DNA of 64,000 nt from Xanthoparmelia taractica (taxonomy: Eukaryota > Ascomycota > Lecanoromycetes > Lecanorales > Parmeliaceae), in assembly GCA_033085395.1 (NCBI GenBank), contig MU853193.1, forward strand, positions 62,001 through 126,000, in the 5' to 3' direction. Shown here piece by piece: positions 32,638-43,918 of the stretch. The position numbers and the translations under genes are program-made. Position 1 is the stretch's first letter. Each line of letters starts with the position of its first letter. Under the pieces are notes generated by a model. It did not search any database. It was not told the origin of the DNA and saw only the letters and a program-made list of their open reading frames with translations.

Positions 32638-34617
32638 TCACTGGCCATAATGGTTGCTTGGGAGATAACCATCATCGAAGAAATCGCCATTATAGTCCTC
32701 GGCATTGAAGAAAGTGTCTGCGCCATCGGTTGCCGAGAAGTTCACGTTGGCGTCGCCAAAGGGATCGAGGTCGAATTGGCCGTTGCCGAAGTATCCTGTG
32801 CCAAAGTCCGCTCCTGCTGAGGTACCTGCTGGAGTCTGGTTGACACTGCTATAGCTGCTTGAAGGGCCCACAGAGCCATGATTGCCAGGCCACGTAGTTT
32901 GGATGGCATATGGCACACCTTGGACATTGTTATACGTGCTTCCGTTGTCGAACATAGCGGCTCCATCGGTTCCAAAAGATCCGTTGATATCGCCAAACCC
33001 GCGAGTGCTCTGAGTAGCTCCTTGACCATGCGCTATGCCTTGATGATTGAACATAAAGTTCAAACTCTCAGTGTCATTTAGGTCTTCTTCATACATGCCG
33101 CCATTCAATGTCATGGCATGTTGATCCATTTGATATGGATTGTTGTGCTGGTTGATTGGAGAGACCTGGAAACCACCAACACAATTCTCGACCGCACCGC
33201 CGACCACCTCATCCCCGCTCTCGTCATCGATCATTCTGTCCGCAGCTTCTGTCTTGTGAGGCGTGTTTGGAAGCGATACTACTAGACTCTTCTTGAAGGG
33301 AGTCTTCTTCCCAGTCTTGGGATGGCTGGCGTAGTCATCCTCGAGATCGAGCCAGGATTCGCCTGCACCGACAAGCTCAGCGTTGGTTTCATCTTCGGTA
33401 TCGGTAGGGTCGTCCAAGGGAACACCGTTGATGTCAGTTGTGCCGTATGCGGAAAGCTCACGTGAGGACGACTTGGAGGTCTTGTGCTTGCGCTTGGGAG
33501 CATTGCTTGGGATTTCGACCTCTTCATCGCTATCCTCCGTCTTGAATTTGCGCTTCGTTGATCCTTTGGCGCTCGTCTTGGCACGCTTAGCACGTGGCTC
33601 TCCGTATTCGGCATCAGAGTCATCATCTTTCCAATCATCGTCTTCATCGGATTCGTCAGAGTCGGAGGAGGGTGCTTTCTTGCCGGCTTTCTTGGACTTC
33701 CCAGGCATAGCTTTCGTGGAAGTTTGATTGGCCTTCCCGTTGCCGCCTTTCTTAGTCGAAGTCGTTTTGGTTTTTGGTGCACTTGAAGTGGTAGTCGTTG
33801 AGATTCGTGCACCGCCGCCACCACGTCTCAGGGGAGGTGGGACAGAGAGATCCTGAGCGATCATGCGAGTGCGCATCTTTGCCAAGTGCTGAATCACAGC
33901 TCCACCCGTAATCTTAGGTCCCATGAGAGTACCAATGTCATTCCAGGGAATGGCGAGGCCTATGCTGTTGCATTGATATTGTACGGCCAAGAGCAGCTTC
34001 TTGTCCATTGCATCTGCAGTCATGTTAGCAAGCAGTCGCAGAAAAACAAAGTGTGAGAGCGTTAGGAAAGGGAGCAGCATGGCTGTGTTATGAAGCTGTG
34101 ATGGCAGAGTCTTTGAAAGAATGATGCGCTTTGCTCTCGGGAGGTGCTGAGAGAGAGATGCGCTAAAGTCGGGGGACGTTCGTGAAGTATAGAAAGAGAT
34201 TATTGGTGAGCGCTGAGAGGGCAGTGCCTCGTGAAGAAGTATCTCAAGGATGGGAGGACGACCTCGCACCGTGCAACAATCTATGGTCAAATGTGTGGGT
34301 GCAGGTGCTGGTGGAAGATGCTGAACAACCCCTGGAGTGAACGGTCGCAAAACGGAAAAGGAAAAAGCCAAAAGAAAAAGGAAAAAAAGAAAGAAAAAAA
34401 AGTAGGGAGGAAAAGGAGAACACGTACCATTCCAGCGTACCAAGTGACGCTTCTCAGCGCGTTGGCCTTTTTGCTTAGCCATCTTGATCTTCTCGATGAT
34501 CTCTTCGACCGGATATGTCACGGATAGGGTAGGTGAACCGGGTGGAGTCGCTACTGGGGTGTTGTTTGGGGTGGCTGGAACTTTGTTCGGCGTCCCAGGA
34601 GGAGTTTCAGAGGCAGC
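32638..34617 (-). CDS. Myb/SANT-like domain protein, cluster member A (longest)
   Basis: Exons: 34617 (or ATG 34521) to 34428, and 34013-32638. The 414 nt intron (gtacgt...ctgcag, phase 1) joins VRWN to DAMDKKLLLAV. From ATG 34521 the product is 489 residues; the frame continues upstream to a good acceptor at 34617 (ASETPPGTPNKVPATP), so a further first exon probably exists that I could not place. The Myb-like domain (about residues 28-80) reads LLLAVQYQCN, IPWNDIGTLMG, AVIQHLAKMRTRM. Then come a Gly-rich spot, Lys/Ser-rich linker with acidic runs (SDSDESDEDDDW), KFKTEDSDEE, and a long Gly/Asn/Gln/Ser-rich tail without charge, which may be disordered or transactivating. Candidate nuclear DNA-binding protein; function inferred only. 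Confidence 0.7.
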   Translation of the reverse strand, partial: AASETPPGTPNKVPATPNNTPVATPPGSPTLSVTYPVEEIIEKIKMAKQKGQRAEKRHLVRWNGTCSPFPPYFFFFLFFLFLLAFSFSVLRPFTPGVVQHLPPAPAPTHLTIDCCTVRGRPPILEILLHEALPSQRSPIISFYTSRTSPDFSASLSQHLPRAKRIILSKTLPSQLHNTAMLLPFLTLSHFVFLRLLANMTADAMDKKLLLAVQYQCNSIGLAIPWNDIGTLMGPKITGGAVIQHLAKMRTRMIAQDLSVPPPLRRGGGGARISTTTTSSAPKTKTTSTKKGGNGKANQTSTKAMPGKSKKAGKKAPSSDSDESDEDDDWKDDDSDAEYGEPRAKRAKTSAKGSTKRKFKTEDSDEEVEIPSNAPKRKHKTSKSSSRELSAYGTTDINGVPLDDPTDTEDETNAELVGAGESWLDLEDDYASHPKTGKKTPFKKSLVVSLPNTPHKTEAADRMIDDESGDEVVGGAVENCVGGFQVSPINQHNNPYQMDQHAMTLNGGMYEEDLNDTESLNFMFNHQGIAHGQGATQSTRGFGDINGSFGTDGAAMFDNGSTYNNVQGVPYAIQTTWPGNHGSVGPSSSYSSVNQTPAGTSAGADFGTGYFGNGQFDLDPFGDANVNFSATDGADTFFNAEDYNGDFFDDGYLPSNHYGQ

Positions 34618-36262
34618 CTATGGAGGCAGCAGAAGTCAGTAAAAATCGATCGTCAATGATGAACAAGGGAGCAGACGGGTGGTGGCATGGTGCCACTGCC
34701 ACGCTGACGCTGGCGGCGGTTGCGAATGTTACCAAGCTGCTGACGGCTCGGGACAGGCATGGTGAACGATGGCTCGGTGCTAAGCACGTTGCGATGATGT
34801 TGGGAACGATGCAAGAGCTATGCTGAAGATGTGGAAGCGATGCCGAAGATGGAGCAACGCAAAGGAGTGGAGGTGGATGTGTTGTGGTAGGGGAGGAAGG
34901 TGGTGGAAGGGGTAGAAGCTTGACAACAACACCTTCTGCCCAGCAACTAGCGCCTTTTGAAGACACCAGTGCCAGCGCCAATGGGTTTCTCCGCCTCCGG
35001 TGAGGTTCAGACCTCCAACACATAATGCTGGACGTCTTCGCCTCTACCAGTGGACTTGGGTCATCAACGCCATCTCCGCCAGTGCAAGTGAGGTTTATAC
35101 CACGCCAATGCCTCTGCTGGACGTCTCCCCCCAGCACCAGCTACAGTGCGGCCACGGGCACTCCCTCTGTAAACCCGTGTCAGAATTCTATGCCATGGAC
35201 GTACCTGATTGAATATTTCGAATGTCTGAATCGCCGGAGCAATCAATCAATCACTTGCAACGAAGTATCCCAAAGTCTCTCTCAGCAAGAAGCTCGGAAG
35301 TCGTATCCCAACAGCAGCTCAATCGTCTTTGCTAAAAGAAGACGTATGTATGTCCCAATGATGGAATATCTACGACTCGAAAGAAAGAAAGAAAGAATGG
35401 AAGAAGGGGGGGTTTATATACCCCCCACAAGCCCTCCAATCACTCGCGAGGAAGTTATCCAAGGGGAGCACGCAAGTGAAGGAAGTACTTGTGTTGCCTT
35501 TCGCTTCCCTTTCCGAGCCTTAGCCGTGTTGGGCGGACATGCATGCATTCATTCATCTATCTATCCGGCGATCGATATAGGGCAGCTAGCCCCTGCCCCT
35601 CTTTCGAATGCAATTGGTTGGAAAGGTCTCAGTTCACGCATTTACGATCCAGGGTTCATTAGGAGGGGATCGGCGGTCCGCGCTACGTACGTAGTTATTT
35701 GTTCTCGCAGGAGTGAGTGAATAGGGGGGCGGTTCTTGGCATTGAGGAATGACTCGCTGGATCATGAGGGGAAGTGGGGCCGGGGGGAGCGTGAATGAAT
35801 GGGCTTTTTGTGAATTGGGTGGTTGGGTGAAGGAAGGGTTGGTTTTTTTGTGATTCTTGACCGCCTTTGCGTGAATGGGGTTGATGATGTGAATAGAATG
35901 GGGTGCTGCGAAATGTATTGACACAGATGCGCTTATTGAAGTGAGTGGATGGGGGTACTCTATTGTGCAGATTATGCAGGAATTGCGATACAGATGCGGA
36001 GGAATGGTTTACAGGGCGCTGCTTATTGTCATTGGCGAATGAATGGAATGTTGGGCCTCGAGGGTGGATTTTTGTTGTTTTGAAGCAAAAGGAGGTGCAG
36101 GAATGGTAAATGGTTTCGTTCAGCTATCAGCAATGACATCCAGATCTATCCATCCTTCCTACCGCAAGCAGCGAACGTGAAAGAGAAACAGATCACGGCC
36201 TTGGGCCCATCTAGCGGGTCAAGCAGCGACATAACCGTCCCGGCCTAACGTGATGAGAGCCT
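34618..36262. other. Intergenic, 5' region of member A
   Basis: About 1.6 kb between members A and B. It probably holds the missing first exon, 5' UTR and promoter of member A, but I found no convincing ATG exon. Overlapping frames at 34607-35137 (minus) and 35025-35720 (plus) are unlike any known protein. Short homopurine runs (gaaagaaagaaagaatggaag) occur at about 35380. Confidence 0.4.
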
Positions 36263-36987
36263 CTAAGCGTTGCTCTCATATTCGGAGCCTTCTTGCGTGA
36301 GTTCTGCAGACTCGTATCCCATAATCGATTCATTGCCATCACTTCGGGTCTCCGTCTTAATGGGCCTATCCTCTGTTGAACGATTAGCCAAGAACGATGA
36401 TTGGAGAAGGGATAAGATCCGTACCAACACCTTCGACCAAGGCAGCAGATTTGCCCTTCTTCCCTTTGCCATTTCCAGCAGCGGGCTTGCGGGTCTTCTT
36501 GACCCCAGCAGATGAGGCAGCGGCTCCTTTAGTTGGAGCTTTGGCGGGAGCTTTGGCGGGAGGAGGGTTGGGATCGGCTTCGGCTTTGGCGATCTTGCGG
36601 AGCTTCTTCAAGTGCTCTTGGACGGCGCGGGGAGTGCAAGTGATGGTGTCCGTCGTGAGCTGGAGAGATGTTAGCGATGCGATCTTATTGATGGTGGAGT
36701 TGGAATGGGGGACTTGCCTGCTCGGCGACGGCTTCGAAGTCGAGTTTAACGTCCGAGACCTTGAGAATAGCTAGGAGTAGCTTCGCGTGGGCGTCGCCTG
36801 TAAAGTTGAGAGATTAGTGCCGCAGAAGGAAGCGATTGAGAGATGAGCGAGATTTAGAGAGATCAACTGCGGGGATGGCCAAGTGTTGAGCAGGTCCGTT
36901 GCTGAAGCCCTATGAACTTCTTTGGATTGCAGCGTGACGCAGATAAATTGACTCACCATTCCAGGTCATCGTCTGCTTCCCAGACAT
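36263..36987 (-). CDS. Myb/SANT-like domain protein, cluster member B
   Basis: Four exons: 36987-36957, 36797-36718, 36659-36425 and 36372-36263; the sum is 456 nt, giving 151 residues. The protein starts MSGKQTMTWNGDAHAKLLLAI, with the domain continuing VKLDFEAVAEQL and TPRAVQEHLKKLRKIA. An Ala/Pro/Lys linker (KAPAKAPTKG, NGKGKKGKS) follows, then PIKTETRS (a psi-K-x-E motif) and an acidic end (EGSEYESNA). Intron 1 interrupts the codon after TWN in phase 1, at the same place as in member A, which supports common descent. Intron 2 has a GC donor (gcaagt) with cag acceptor. Likely a small nuclear DNA- or chromatin-binding protein; this is inference. Confidence 0.78.
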
Positions 36988-38617
36988 CTTGCTTGGTGGA
37001 TGAATCGGCGTTGTTCTGAGACTGTATTTGAGAGCGGAACCCGGTTCAGAGCTAGGGACTGGAAGTTGGTAAGTTTCTGCGAACTCGGGATGTTCTTTGA
37101 TAATGCGCTGGACGGTTCGGAAGTGAAGCTGCTCAATGGGATTGTTCGAAAAGCTACCGTTGAGACAGGGATGGAGAGTCAAGGGGCCAAGCGGAGGAGG
37201 GGAAGTGAAGTCTGGGTGGGAGGAGAGGAAACTGGAAGACATATCTTGATGCTTGAGAAAACAAGATGAGAACAGGTGTTGGTTGCGAAATGGCTTGAGG
37301 GAAAAGGAGACTTACACTGTATCGATAGGCTGAAATTGAGAAGTAGGCGAAGAATTTAGGTGTCGAGAGCAATGTTTCGCGACGAAAGCAAATGTCCATG
37401 ATTTGAGCTCCAGCGAAGAAAACACTGCGAGTGACTGCCCAAAGCGCTTGTTAGCGGGCCAGACGCCTGAGTGAATGCCCTTCACCGGTACTGCTTTTCA
37501 TCATTTGAATACATGTCCAGTCGACCAGATTCACATCATTTGACAGAAGAATCACCAATCTGGTCTAACGCTGTAGGCGAAAAAGGGCAAAACTGTAGAC
37601 TTTCGGGTAGGACGTAGACGCGTTTGGCGCCGGCAGCTAGGAAATAGACATCCAGAAAATGTAAATGAAAAGCTTGCTCCCCTTCTACTCTTGAATTGTC
37701 CACTCATCTGGGGGCTTGAAAGCGCAGCCACTCTTGAATGGGAGCAGAACGAGGCTCAGAGTATAAGGTTAGAACCCCCACATGAGGCCCCGAAAGCCTG
37801 GTAGTTCGATCGGAGGAGTGAAGTTTTCAGGGAAGAGCAATGCACCGCTCCATGTAGGCCAGCTGAGTACGCATTCTGTGATGGTATCTGAGACCGCCTT
37901 TTGCTAATGTGAAGATGGAGATTCCCAGAGGACAACCAGTCCTGTTGGCTGTTAGTATCTCTGTCCGCTGTACTTTACCTACGCAAGCTGTCAAACGAGG
38001 CAGCCGATTTGGGCAAGTCCATTGCTAGAGGTGATGGGCATGGGCTGTATAGACTTTCAGGTTCTCTTACATCTGCAGTCATGTGTGCATTTTTATTCAT
38101 TGTCTGGCTTGCGTGCACCATTTGACTTGCCTTTACCAGTTGGGCCTGAGTCCACCCTCTGATTCGTTTCTGCGAATTGGACATTTATTTGCGCTCTGGC
38201 TGTTGTTCATCTCTGAACCCTTGCATCTAGCGTTACTTTTTTTTCTGTAAAAGAGATGGGGATTCGATCACTCAGGAAGCTGCTTGCGAAATGGGAAGGA
38301 GTTTACGCGGGATATGAATACAAAACCAGCCATGAGGAACACAGAAATATTGGCCAATATGCGAATTTTCGGAATGTCTCTTTTCGCTTTTGTAACCAGG
38401 AAATCGATCATGGATTGGAATGTTGTGGCCTTCATTGCCTCTGTCCGCTACATGCCTTTGCATTTGCCCAAGAAGACACATATTGACTACCACAGAACAC
38501 ACCACTCTTTAGCTGCTTGATAGCACGAAGACCAATATCGTAGAACACACTGAAAAAGAAATGCTGCGGGGCGGAAGACTTGACGTCCGCATAGCGAGGC
38601 TGCTGTCCGTATCTTTC
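36988..38617. other. Intergenic between members B and C
   Basis: About 1.6 kb. A minus-strand frame at 36910-37242 lies over the B start and is probably 5' UTR. Nothing recognisable in 37400-38600. Confidence 0.4.
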
Positions 38618-39493
38618 TCAATCCGTGATAAGGATGCTCTCGGGCATTCCCTGTCCATCGCCATTTCCAGTGGCCGGGATCATGCTCCTCGGAGTATTAC
38701 CTTCCTTAGAGTGTCCACCATCGAACGCAGCTTGAGATCCATAGTCAGGTCGGATAGAACCACCGAAAGCGAGGAAATCGTCAAACAGAGCACCATCATT
38801 GGCACCATCGAAGCCCATGGCGCTATTAGAAGGGTACTGGAAGGCGCCAGTGGATGCTGTGGAATCCGTAGAGACCAGGACGTCTTCTTGGCGTGTGGGC
38901 TCCTCCTTGATAGGCTCGGTTTTGACTGGTTCAGCCTTGACCGTAGTGCTGGACTCGGCTTTTACGCTGCTAAGGCCTTCGTCATCGTCGGTGTTGAGGT
39001 TGGAGGTGGTGTCACCGTAACTATCTAGCTTACGCTTTTTGGAGCTAGGGCCTCCGGGAGAAGAGGTTTTCTGACGAGGAGAGGCGACAGGAGTGTCGCG
39101 GATGGTGGAGACGGTAGTGCCACCGTTCTGGCTTTGATGGATGCCATGAAATTTCATCAGGCGCTCGTAACGCTTAGCACTGTCAACGTGGTCAGATTGA
39201 GATTCCTTGGGGTGGAGAGAAGAGCTTGAGGTCCTAGAAGCCGAGGCTCAAAGCATGGGGAAGAGGAGGTTGGAGTGAGCAAAGTGAAAGAGCTCTGCCT
39301 GTGATAAGACTTACGCCGCGCCTTTGCTGACAATGTTGCACTCCTTGGCAACATCGGTGAAGTCGACCTGATGGCAGTCAGCATCGCAAAATGACTGAGG
39401 AACGACAAGACAGGCTATTACCTTCCCATTGTTGCTATGGCGGATGCAGCTTATCAGGAACTTGAACTGTTCCTCGTTGCTTGCAGGAGCCAT
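38618..39493 (-). CDS. Myb-like DNA-binding domain protein, cluster member C
   Basis: Three exons: 39493-39422, 39367-39315 and 39179-38618; the sum is 687 nt, giving 228 residues. The N-terminal domain is the textbook fungal Myb-like form (I believe Pfam PF22980): EEQFKFLISCIRHS, KVDFTDVAKECNI, AAAKRYERLMKFHGI. A basic patch (SSKKRKLDS) follows, then a run of four psi-K-x-E sites in a row of 30 residues (VKAES, VKAEP, VKTEP, IKEEP), and a Gly/Asp/Ser tail. Introns are short with clean GT/AG ends. Domain position at the extreme N-terminus and intron after the first helix are as in other cluster members. Probably nuclear; targets unknown. Confidence 0.8.
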
Positions 39494-39539
39494 TTCCTGA
39501 GAATGATCTTCGGTTGAGTCGGAGGTTGCGTCTAGGTCA

Positions 39540-39725
39540 AATGGGTACGATTCTTGGTAATTTGAACGTTCGATACAATGTTTTGATTGAGATCCGAGGC
39601 AGGAGGTACAGTCACTGAGATTTTCAAGGCCGAATGGGTACAATTCTTGGTAACTTGAACGTTCGACTCGGTATTCTGGATGGTACTCAAGGCAGGAGTC
39701 ACAGTCACAAAGTTCTTGAAAGGTT
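39540..39725. repeat. Two-copy tandem repeat, 93 bp unit
   Basis: Two adjacent copies start at about 39540 and 39633, each beginning aatgggtac(g/a)attcttggta and followed by gaacgttcga, a shared ggcaggag block and cagtcac. They lie directly upstream of the start of member C, in its presumed 5' UTR or promoter. Confidence 0.6.
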
Positions 39726-40788
39726 AGAGGATGAAGATGTCTTCAGGTGACTGAAACTTACTTTCAAAATTGCCGGGCGTGTCCAGGTATTTGTGCACCG
39801 CTCGTTTCTGGAATGTGCTAGGCTTGCGGTGCTGTCAGAGTCAGTCCTGCAGCAGATGTAGGTGAAAGAGCCTGTTGTGCTCTGCAGGGCAAGGAACAAA
39901 AGGAGGGAAAAGGTTCGGGTACGTACGTCGCGGTGAGACGGTGCAAGCTCGTGATCCTTTGAAGCTGTAGCCAAAGACATCGGTGCAGCTATGCGAGGCT
40001 TTCAAGAAAATGGAGAGCTAATGGTTTGTTGCATGGTGTTGTTTGCTCAGCTACAGCAGATTCTAGATTCTAGAGGAGGTAGGCTTGGCGCCGTCGGCTA
40101 GTGCGGTATGCTCCCCTTCGATCGATATTACGCAATGTTGATTCTACGCTTTGACAAGACCTTAGACTGACGGTTATGTGTTTCTAGATAGTCGAGAATC
40201 GTTACAAGTCCTGTGTAGAATGGGGAACAAAGATACTGGAGCCGGAGGAACCGAGGCTGCTGGAATTGGGAACACTGATGGCTCATCTACCCTCACTGGT
40301 AGCATCAGCTACAGTCACAGTCATGAAAGGCTACAGATGCCCAAAGTAGCAGAACTTTGAATTTGGAGACTGCAGCAAGCTATTCCTCATCGTCCCCAGA
40401 GCAAGTACACTGTAGTCCATCCACCCGCAGCACAACGACAACAATCATGTTCCACGCACGGCTACCACTAGGTCGTGGTGGTAGGAAATCAATCTATCTT
40501 CAGACAACTTGACCCCCAATGGGGCCAGCAATGCTATGGAGACCTCTCTATGCATTGGAAGTCTCAGCAGCCTCCCCTTCGCCCTGCTGCTCGGTGTCAG
40601 GATCGCTTGCTAGATGATCGTCATTATGGGCTACCGGTAACTGCAAATAAAGGTTGAAGACATACAATGGCTCTTAGTCTTGACATTCATGGCATCGGCT
40701 TTGTTCGCGGCGTTGGATTGACCCTTCGAACCCTTTGGCATCTTTGTTGGACGAACGGCTAGACAGCAGGTTAGGTGTCGTAGGCATC
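39726..40788. other. Intergenic between members C and D
   Basis: About 1.06 kb. A minus-strand frame at 39705-39980 begins MSLATASKDHELAPSHRD and meets a gtacgt donor; it could be an upstream exon of member C, but the canonical start of that domain lies at 39493. Otherwise nothing was recognised. Confidence 0.35.
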
Positions 40789-41242
40789 CTAAGCTCCTAT
40801 GGAGACCATACCTTCGGTAGGAGAGCTATCCCCTTGGGGAGTGCCAGCAGCCTTGCGCTTCTTGCCAGCCGTAACAGAAGTCTGAGCGGTGCCGTCCCCA
40901 GCATTGTCCTTGTCTCCTTCCGCGGCACGAGCGGCAGCCGCAGCGGGAACACCAGGGGCAGCACCAGGGGCATCGGCGAGCTTCTTGGCTAGACGCTTCC
41001 ACATGGCCTTCGCGTTCTTAGCGTCCTTGTAGTTGGAGTCAAGGGCAGTCTGGTTCCAGTTGACCTGCCGAGATTCGCAGTCAGAAAGAGAACGGAGATT
41101 GAGGTATGCTTCAGAATACACGACAATGAGGTAGCAACGTGAGGTGGGAGCGATGATTGCTTACAAAGGTGTGGATATTGCCGTTGAAGTTTTTGACCAT
41201 TGCGACCATGAGTGAACGCTCCTTCTCGCTGAGTTGAGACAT
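40789..41242 (-). CDS. Myb-like domain protein, cluster member D (shortest)
   Basis: Two exons: 41242-41165 and 41064-40789; the sum is 354 nt, giving 117 residues. The domain reads MSQLSEKERSLMVAMVKNF, FVNWNQTALDSNY, NAKAMWKRLAKKLAD. It is followed by an Ala/Pro-rich linker (APGAAPGVPAAAAAR) and a short basic piece (AGKKRKAAGT). No psi-K-x-E motif is present, unlike most of its relatives. The intron (gtaagc...cggcag, 100 nt) is phase 0. The domain pattern (three helices, aromatic/Trp in helix 2, KR-rich helix 3) supports membership. Confidence 0.75.
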
Positions 41243-41576
41243 TGCTAGAGTGGTATTTGGTTGTTGGAAAGTGTATGAGTTTGAGAAGGCCGATCAGCAG
41301 CGTTCGAGGTGAGGGGTCAATACAATTTGCATGACGATGATACTGACTTATTAAGACAGGAGTCAAAGTATCACGATGAAGTAGTAGCTGAGAAGCAAGT
41401 GGAATATGATTATGGAAGATTGGTGTACGAAGAATGTGAAGATGAAGGGAAGTGTAAGTTCTAAAAGTGAAAATCTCGCTCTGAGATTGAAATATATAAC
41501 CCCCCATATAGGGCGGAATCATCTGCTCCCGGCCCGCCTTGCTTCGCTCCTCCCATGGCCTCATAAAAAGCTACGA

Positions 41577-41604
41577 GCAGGTATATATATATATATATAC
41601 CTGC
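41577..41604. repeat. Perfect 28 bp palindrome with alternating TA core
   Basis: A (TA)n stretch flanked by gcagg and cctgc makes a fully self-complementary 28 bp sequence, able to form a cruciform. It lies about 340 bp upstream of member D. Confidence 0.8.
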
Positions 41605-42010
41605 CTTGAAGAACCTGTCCTCATGGTGCTCGCTATCTACAGCTGTCCCACATCCCGAGTCCCACCCGCGAGCAAACAATGCATAGCGCTATGACCAAAT
41701 CCCTCTCTGGAGCTCTTCCATCGTTGCAGCACTTGAAGCCCAACGAATGCACGCATCTGTCTTGGTGGAACGAGAACCCCACCGTCATCAGCTTCTTTTA
41801 AACATCTCTTGCTCCTCCTGCTCATCCCTCGCCTGCCTCTCGTCTCGCTGCTGTTCTGTTCTGCTGCCTTATATTTCTGTGTTGTACGGCTCAGACGAAC
41901 GGTGGTTCTTGGCTGGACGGAAGGCCTTGCACCCACACGTCTCCCCTGAGAAGTACTTCTGGCAGCTCGTGGGCATGAGCCGACTTTGAATTTGTCCATC
42001 ACCATCCTTG

Positions 42011-42450
42011 GACTGATGAGGGTGGATTATCGGTGCTCGTGTTGCTGGTGGGATTTGGCTGACTTGGATTGAGGACGGTGGGGGCCATTGTGCCTGAAAT
42101 GTGGGAGGAAGGCAGCGCTGTTGGTGTCGGCCTGGGAGATTATGAAGCCTCTCGGCTTGGTGTCAGGAGCAACGTTTTGAATTTGTCCGTCTGCGGCAGT
42201 TGGGAACAACCACGATCCATGTGCATCCACCGAGACGCATCATATTGGTAGAAAATGGCATAAAAGTAAGGGACAGCTTAGTCCATGCTGCGCCTGGTGA
42301 GGGTGAGTTACCGGTGTTCGTATTGCCTGTGGGATCCGACTGACCTAGACCAAGGACGGTGAGGGCTACCTTGCTTGATATGTGAGAAGACCGCAGCGAT
42401 GTTGCTGTCGCTCTTGGAAAGCCTTGGCCTCGCAGGTTGTTGTAAGCGAT
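42011..42450. repeat. Diverged direct duplication, 281 bp offset
   Basis: The segment starting near 42011 (gatgagggtggattatcggtg, ... gaggacggtg) recurs near 42292 (ggtgagggtgagttaccggtg, ... aaggacggtgagggc), with matching spacing and shared gacaaattcaaa elements on the minus strand. The two copies are about 75-80% alike by eye. No convincing gene lies in 41243-42719. Confidence 0.5.
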
Positions 42451-42719
42451 TTCCTGGCTAGTTGAGCAACTTCTGCCTGTCAAGTACTCATGCTTGAGCT
42501 AACGATTGCCGGTGCGGTAGACCTCCACTCTCACTCAGCTCCGTAGCGAAACAACGAGAATTCGATGCGTTGAGGAAGGCGGGCTTCGAGACGAGAAGCA
42601 GAACTCTCCTCTTATTTCTTCTGCCTTGTTGTATGTTGTCCAGAGATCCAAAGTTTTTTTAAACATTTGCCGCTATTCTGTCGACGAGATATATGTAACC
42701 CCTTATCGGACGCCGCACG

Positions 42720-43640
42720 CGAATGCTCGCAACATCTTTGCTTGCGTTTTTGATAAGGGTGAATAGGTACTTCAGATCCGCGTGTCGCCCAGAGATCTTA
42801 TTCATTCGAAATCTTCAAAGCTATCTTTTTACCAAACGCTCGCCAACATCTTCTCTTGCGTTTTTGATAAGGGTGAATAGGTATTTTAAGTCCTGTAGGT
42901 CTCCGCGCGAATACCGCTGCTTGCTGTCCACTGTGTCGTACCATTCGGGGCCTTTTCTGGATCAGAATCTGCTCGCTGGTTTCTCCAGTGGCTAGACATC
43001 GATCGGTTTCAATATTCTCAGCTGTGCTGGTTTTGGTAAACCGCCGCAGGTCTAGACTCTTCTCTTGCACTTTTGATGAGCGTGAATAGGTATTTTAAGT
43101 TTTGTAGGTCTCCGCGCGAGTAGCGGTGATTGTTTTCAACCTGGTCGTACCATTCTAGGCTTTGTTTGGGATGAAATTTGGTTGTTGATGAATCCGGTGG
43201 CTTAGGCAGTCGTCTCTTTACGGGCCTAGCTGTTTCAGTTTGTATGGATATCCTGGAGGTCCCCGCGCGAATAGCACTGTTTGTCGTCAACCATGTTATA
43301 CCATTCCCAGCTTTGTTTGCGACACCAATTGCTTGACGAGTTTCCCTGTGGCCTAGGAAGAGATACTTTAAGTCTCGAAGGTCGCCGCGTGAGTATGGCT
43401 GCTTGTTCCAACCGTGTTATACCATTCTAGGCTTTTTTTGGGGTACAAACTGCTTGTTGAGATTTCCCAGTGGCGCAGGCAGTCGTCTATTGTATGGGCT
43501 TAGCTGTGCTGGTTTGTGTAAAACCCGGCAGGTCTGGACTTTTCTTTCGCATTGTTGATTAGGTATTTCAAATCCTGAAGGTCACCGCGTGAAGAGCGCT
43601 AGTTTGTTGTCCACGTTGTCATACCATTCTGGGCCTTATT
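42720..43640 (-). repeat. Array of five to six imperfect repeats encoding an EWYD...SRGDLQDLKY peptide
   Basis: On the minus strand each copy encodes variants of EWYD-x-V-[DE]-[NS]-K, then YSRGDLQDLKYLFTLIK and AREE. Copies lie at about 42841-42960, 43046-43160, 43245-43312, 43360-43432 and 43556-43632; a DNA-level partial copy (tgcgtttttgataagggtgaataggta) sits at about 42740. The copies at 42841 and 43046 keep the reading frame across the motif; the others carry small indels or stops. Between copies, shared tracts (cagtggcctaggcag; gggcttagctgtgctggttt) show that whole units of 100-205 bp were duplicated. I do not recognise the peptide. It may be the remains of a repeat-containing gene whose upstream exons are at 43919-44808. 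Confidence 0.6.
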
Positions 43641-43918
43641 TATGATAAGGTTTGCCTGTTGATTCTCCCAGCGGCCGCCTATGCAGTGATTCTTTTTGGT
43701 GGTCTTAGCTTGAGTAGGCTGTATAGAACATTGCAGGACTGGAATATGCTCGTGGTGCTTGCTTAAGATTCGACGCTCCGATTGTGCTGCGTGCTCCGAC
43801 ATTCTCGTGTGTATCAGACCCAGACGCACTAAGATCTCAAGTGGTCAAGTTGGGTATATCCAAGATTTCTCGCTGTGAACATTGGTTTGATTCGTGGTAA
43901 AAGTCGACGCTTTCTGAG

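Noticed and set aside
32371..32820. Small frames on both strands around the 3' end of member A
   Set aside because: They are frame shadows of the member A tail and its 3' UTR with no independent support.
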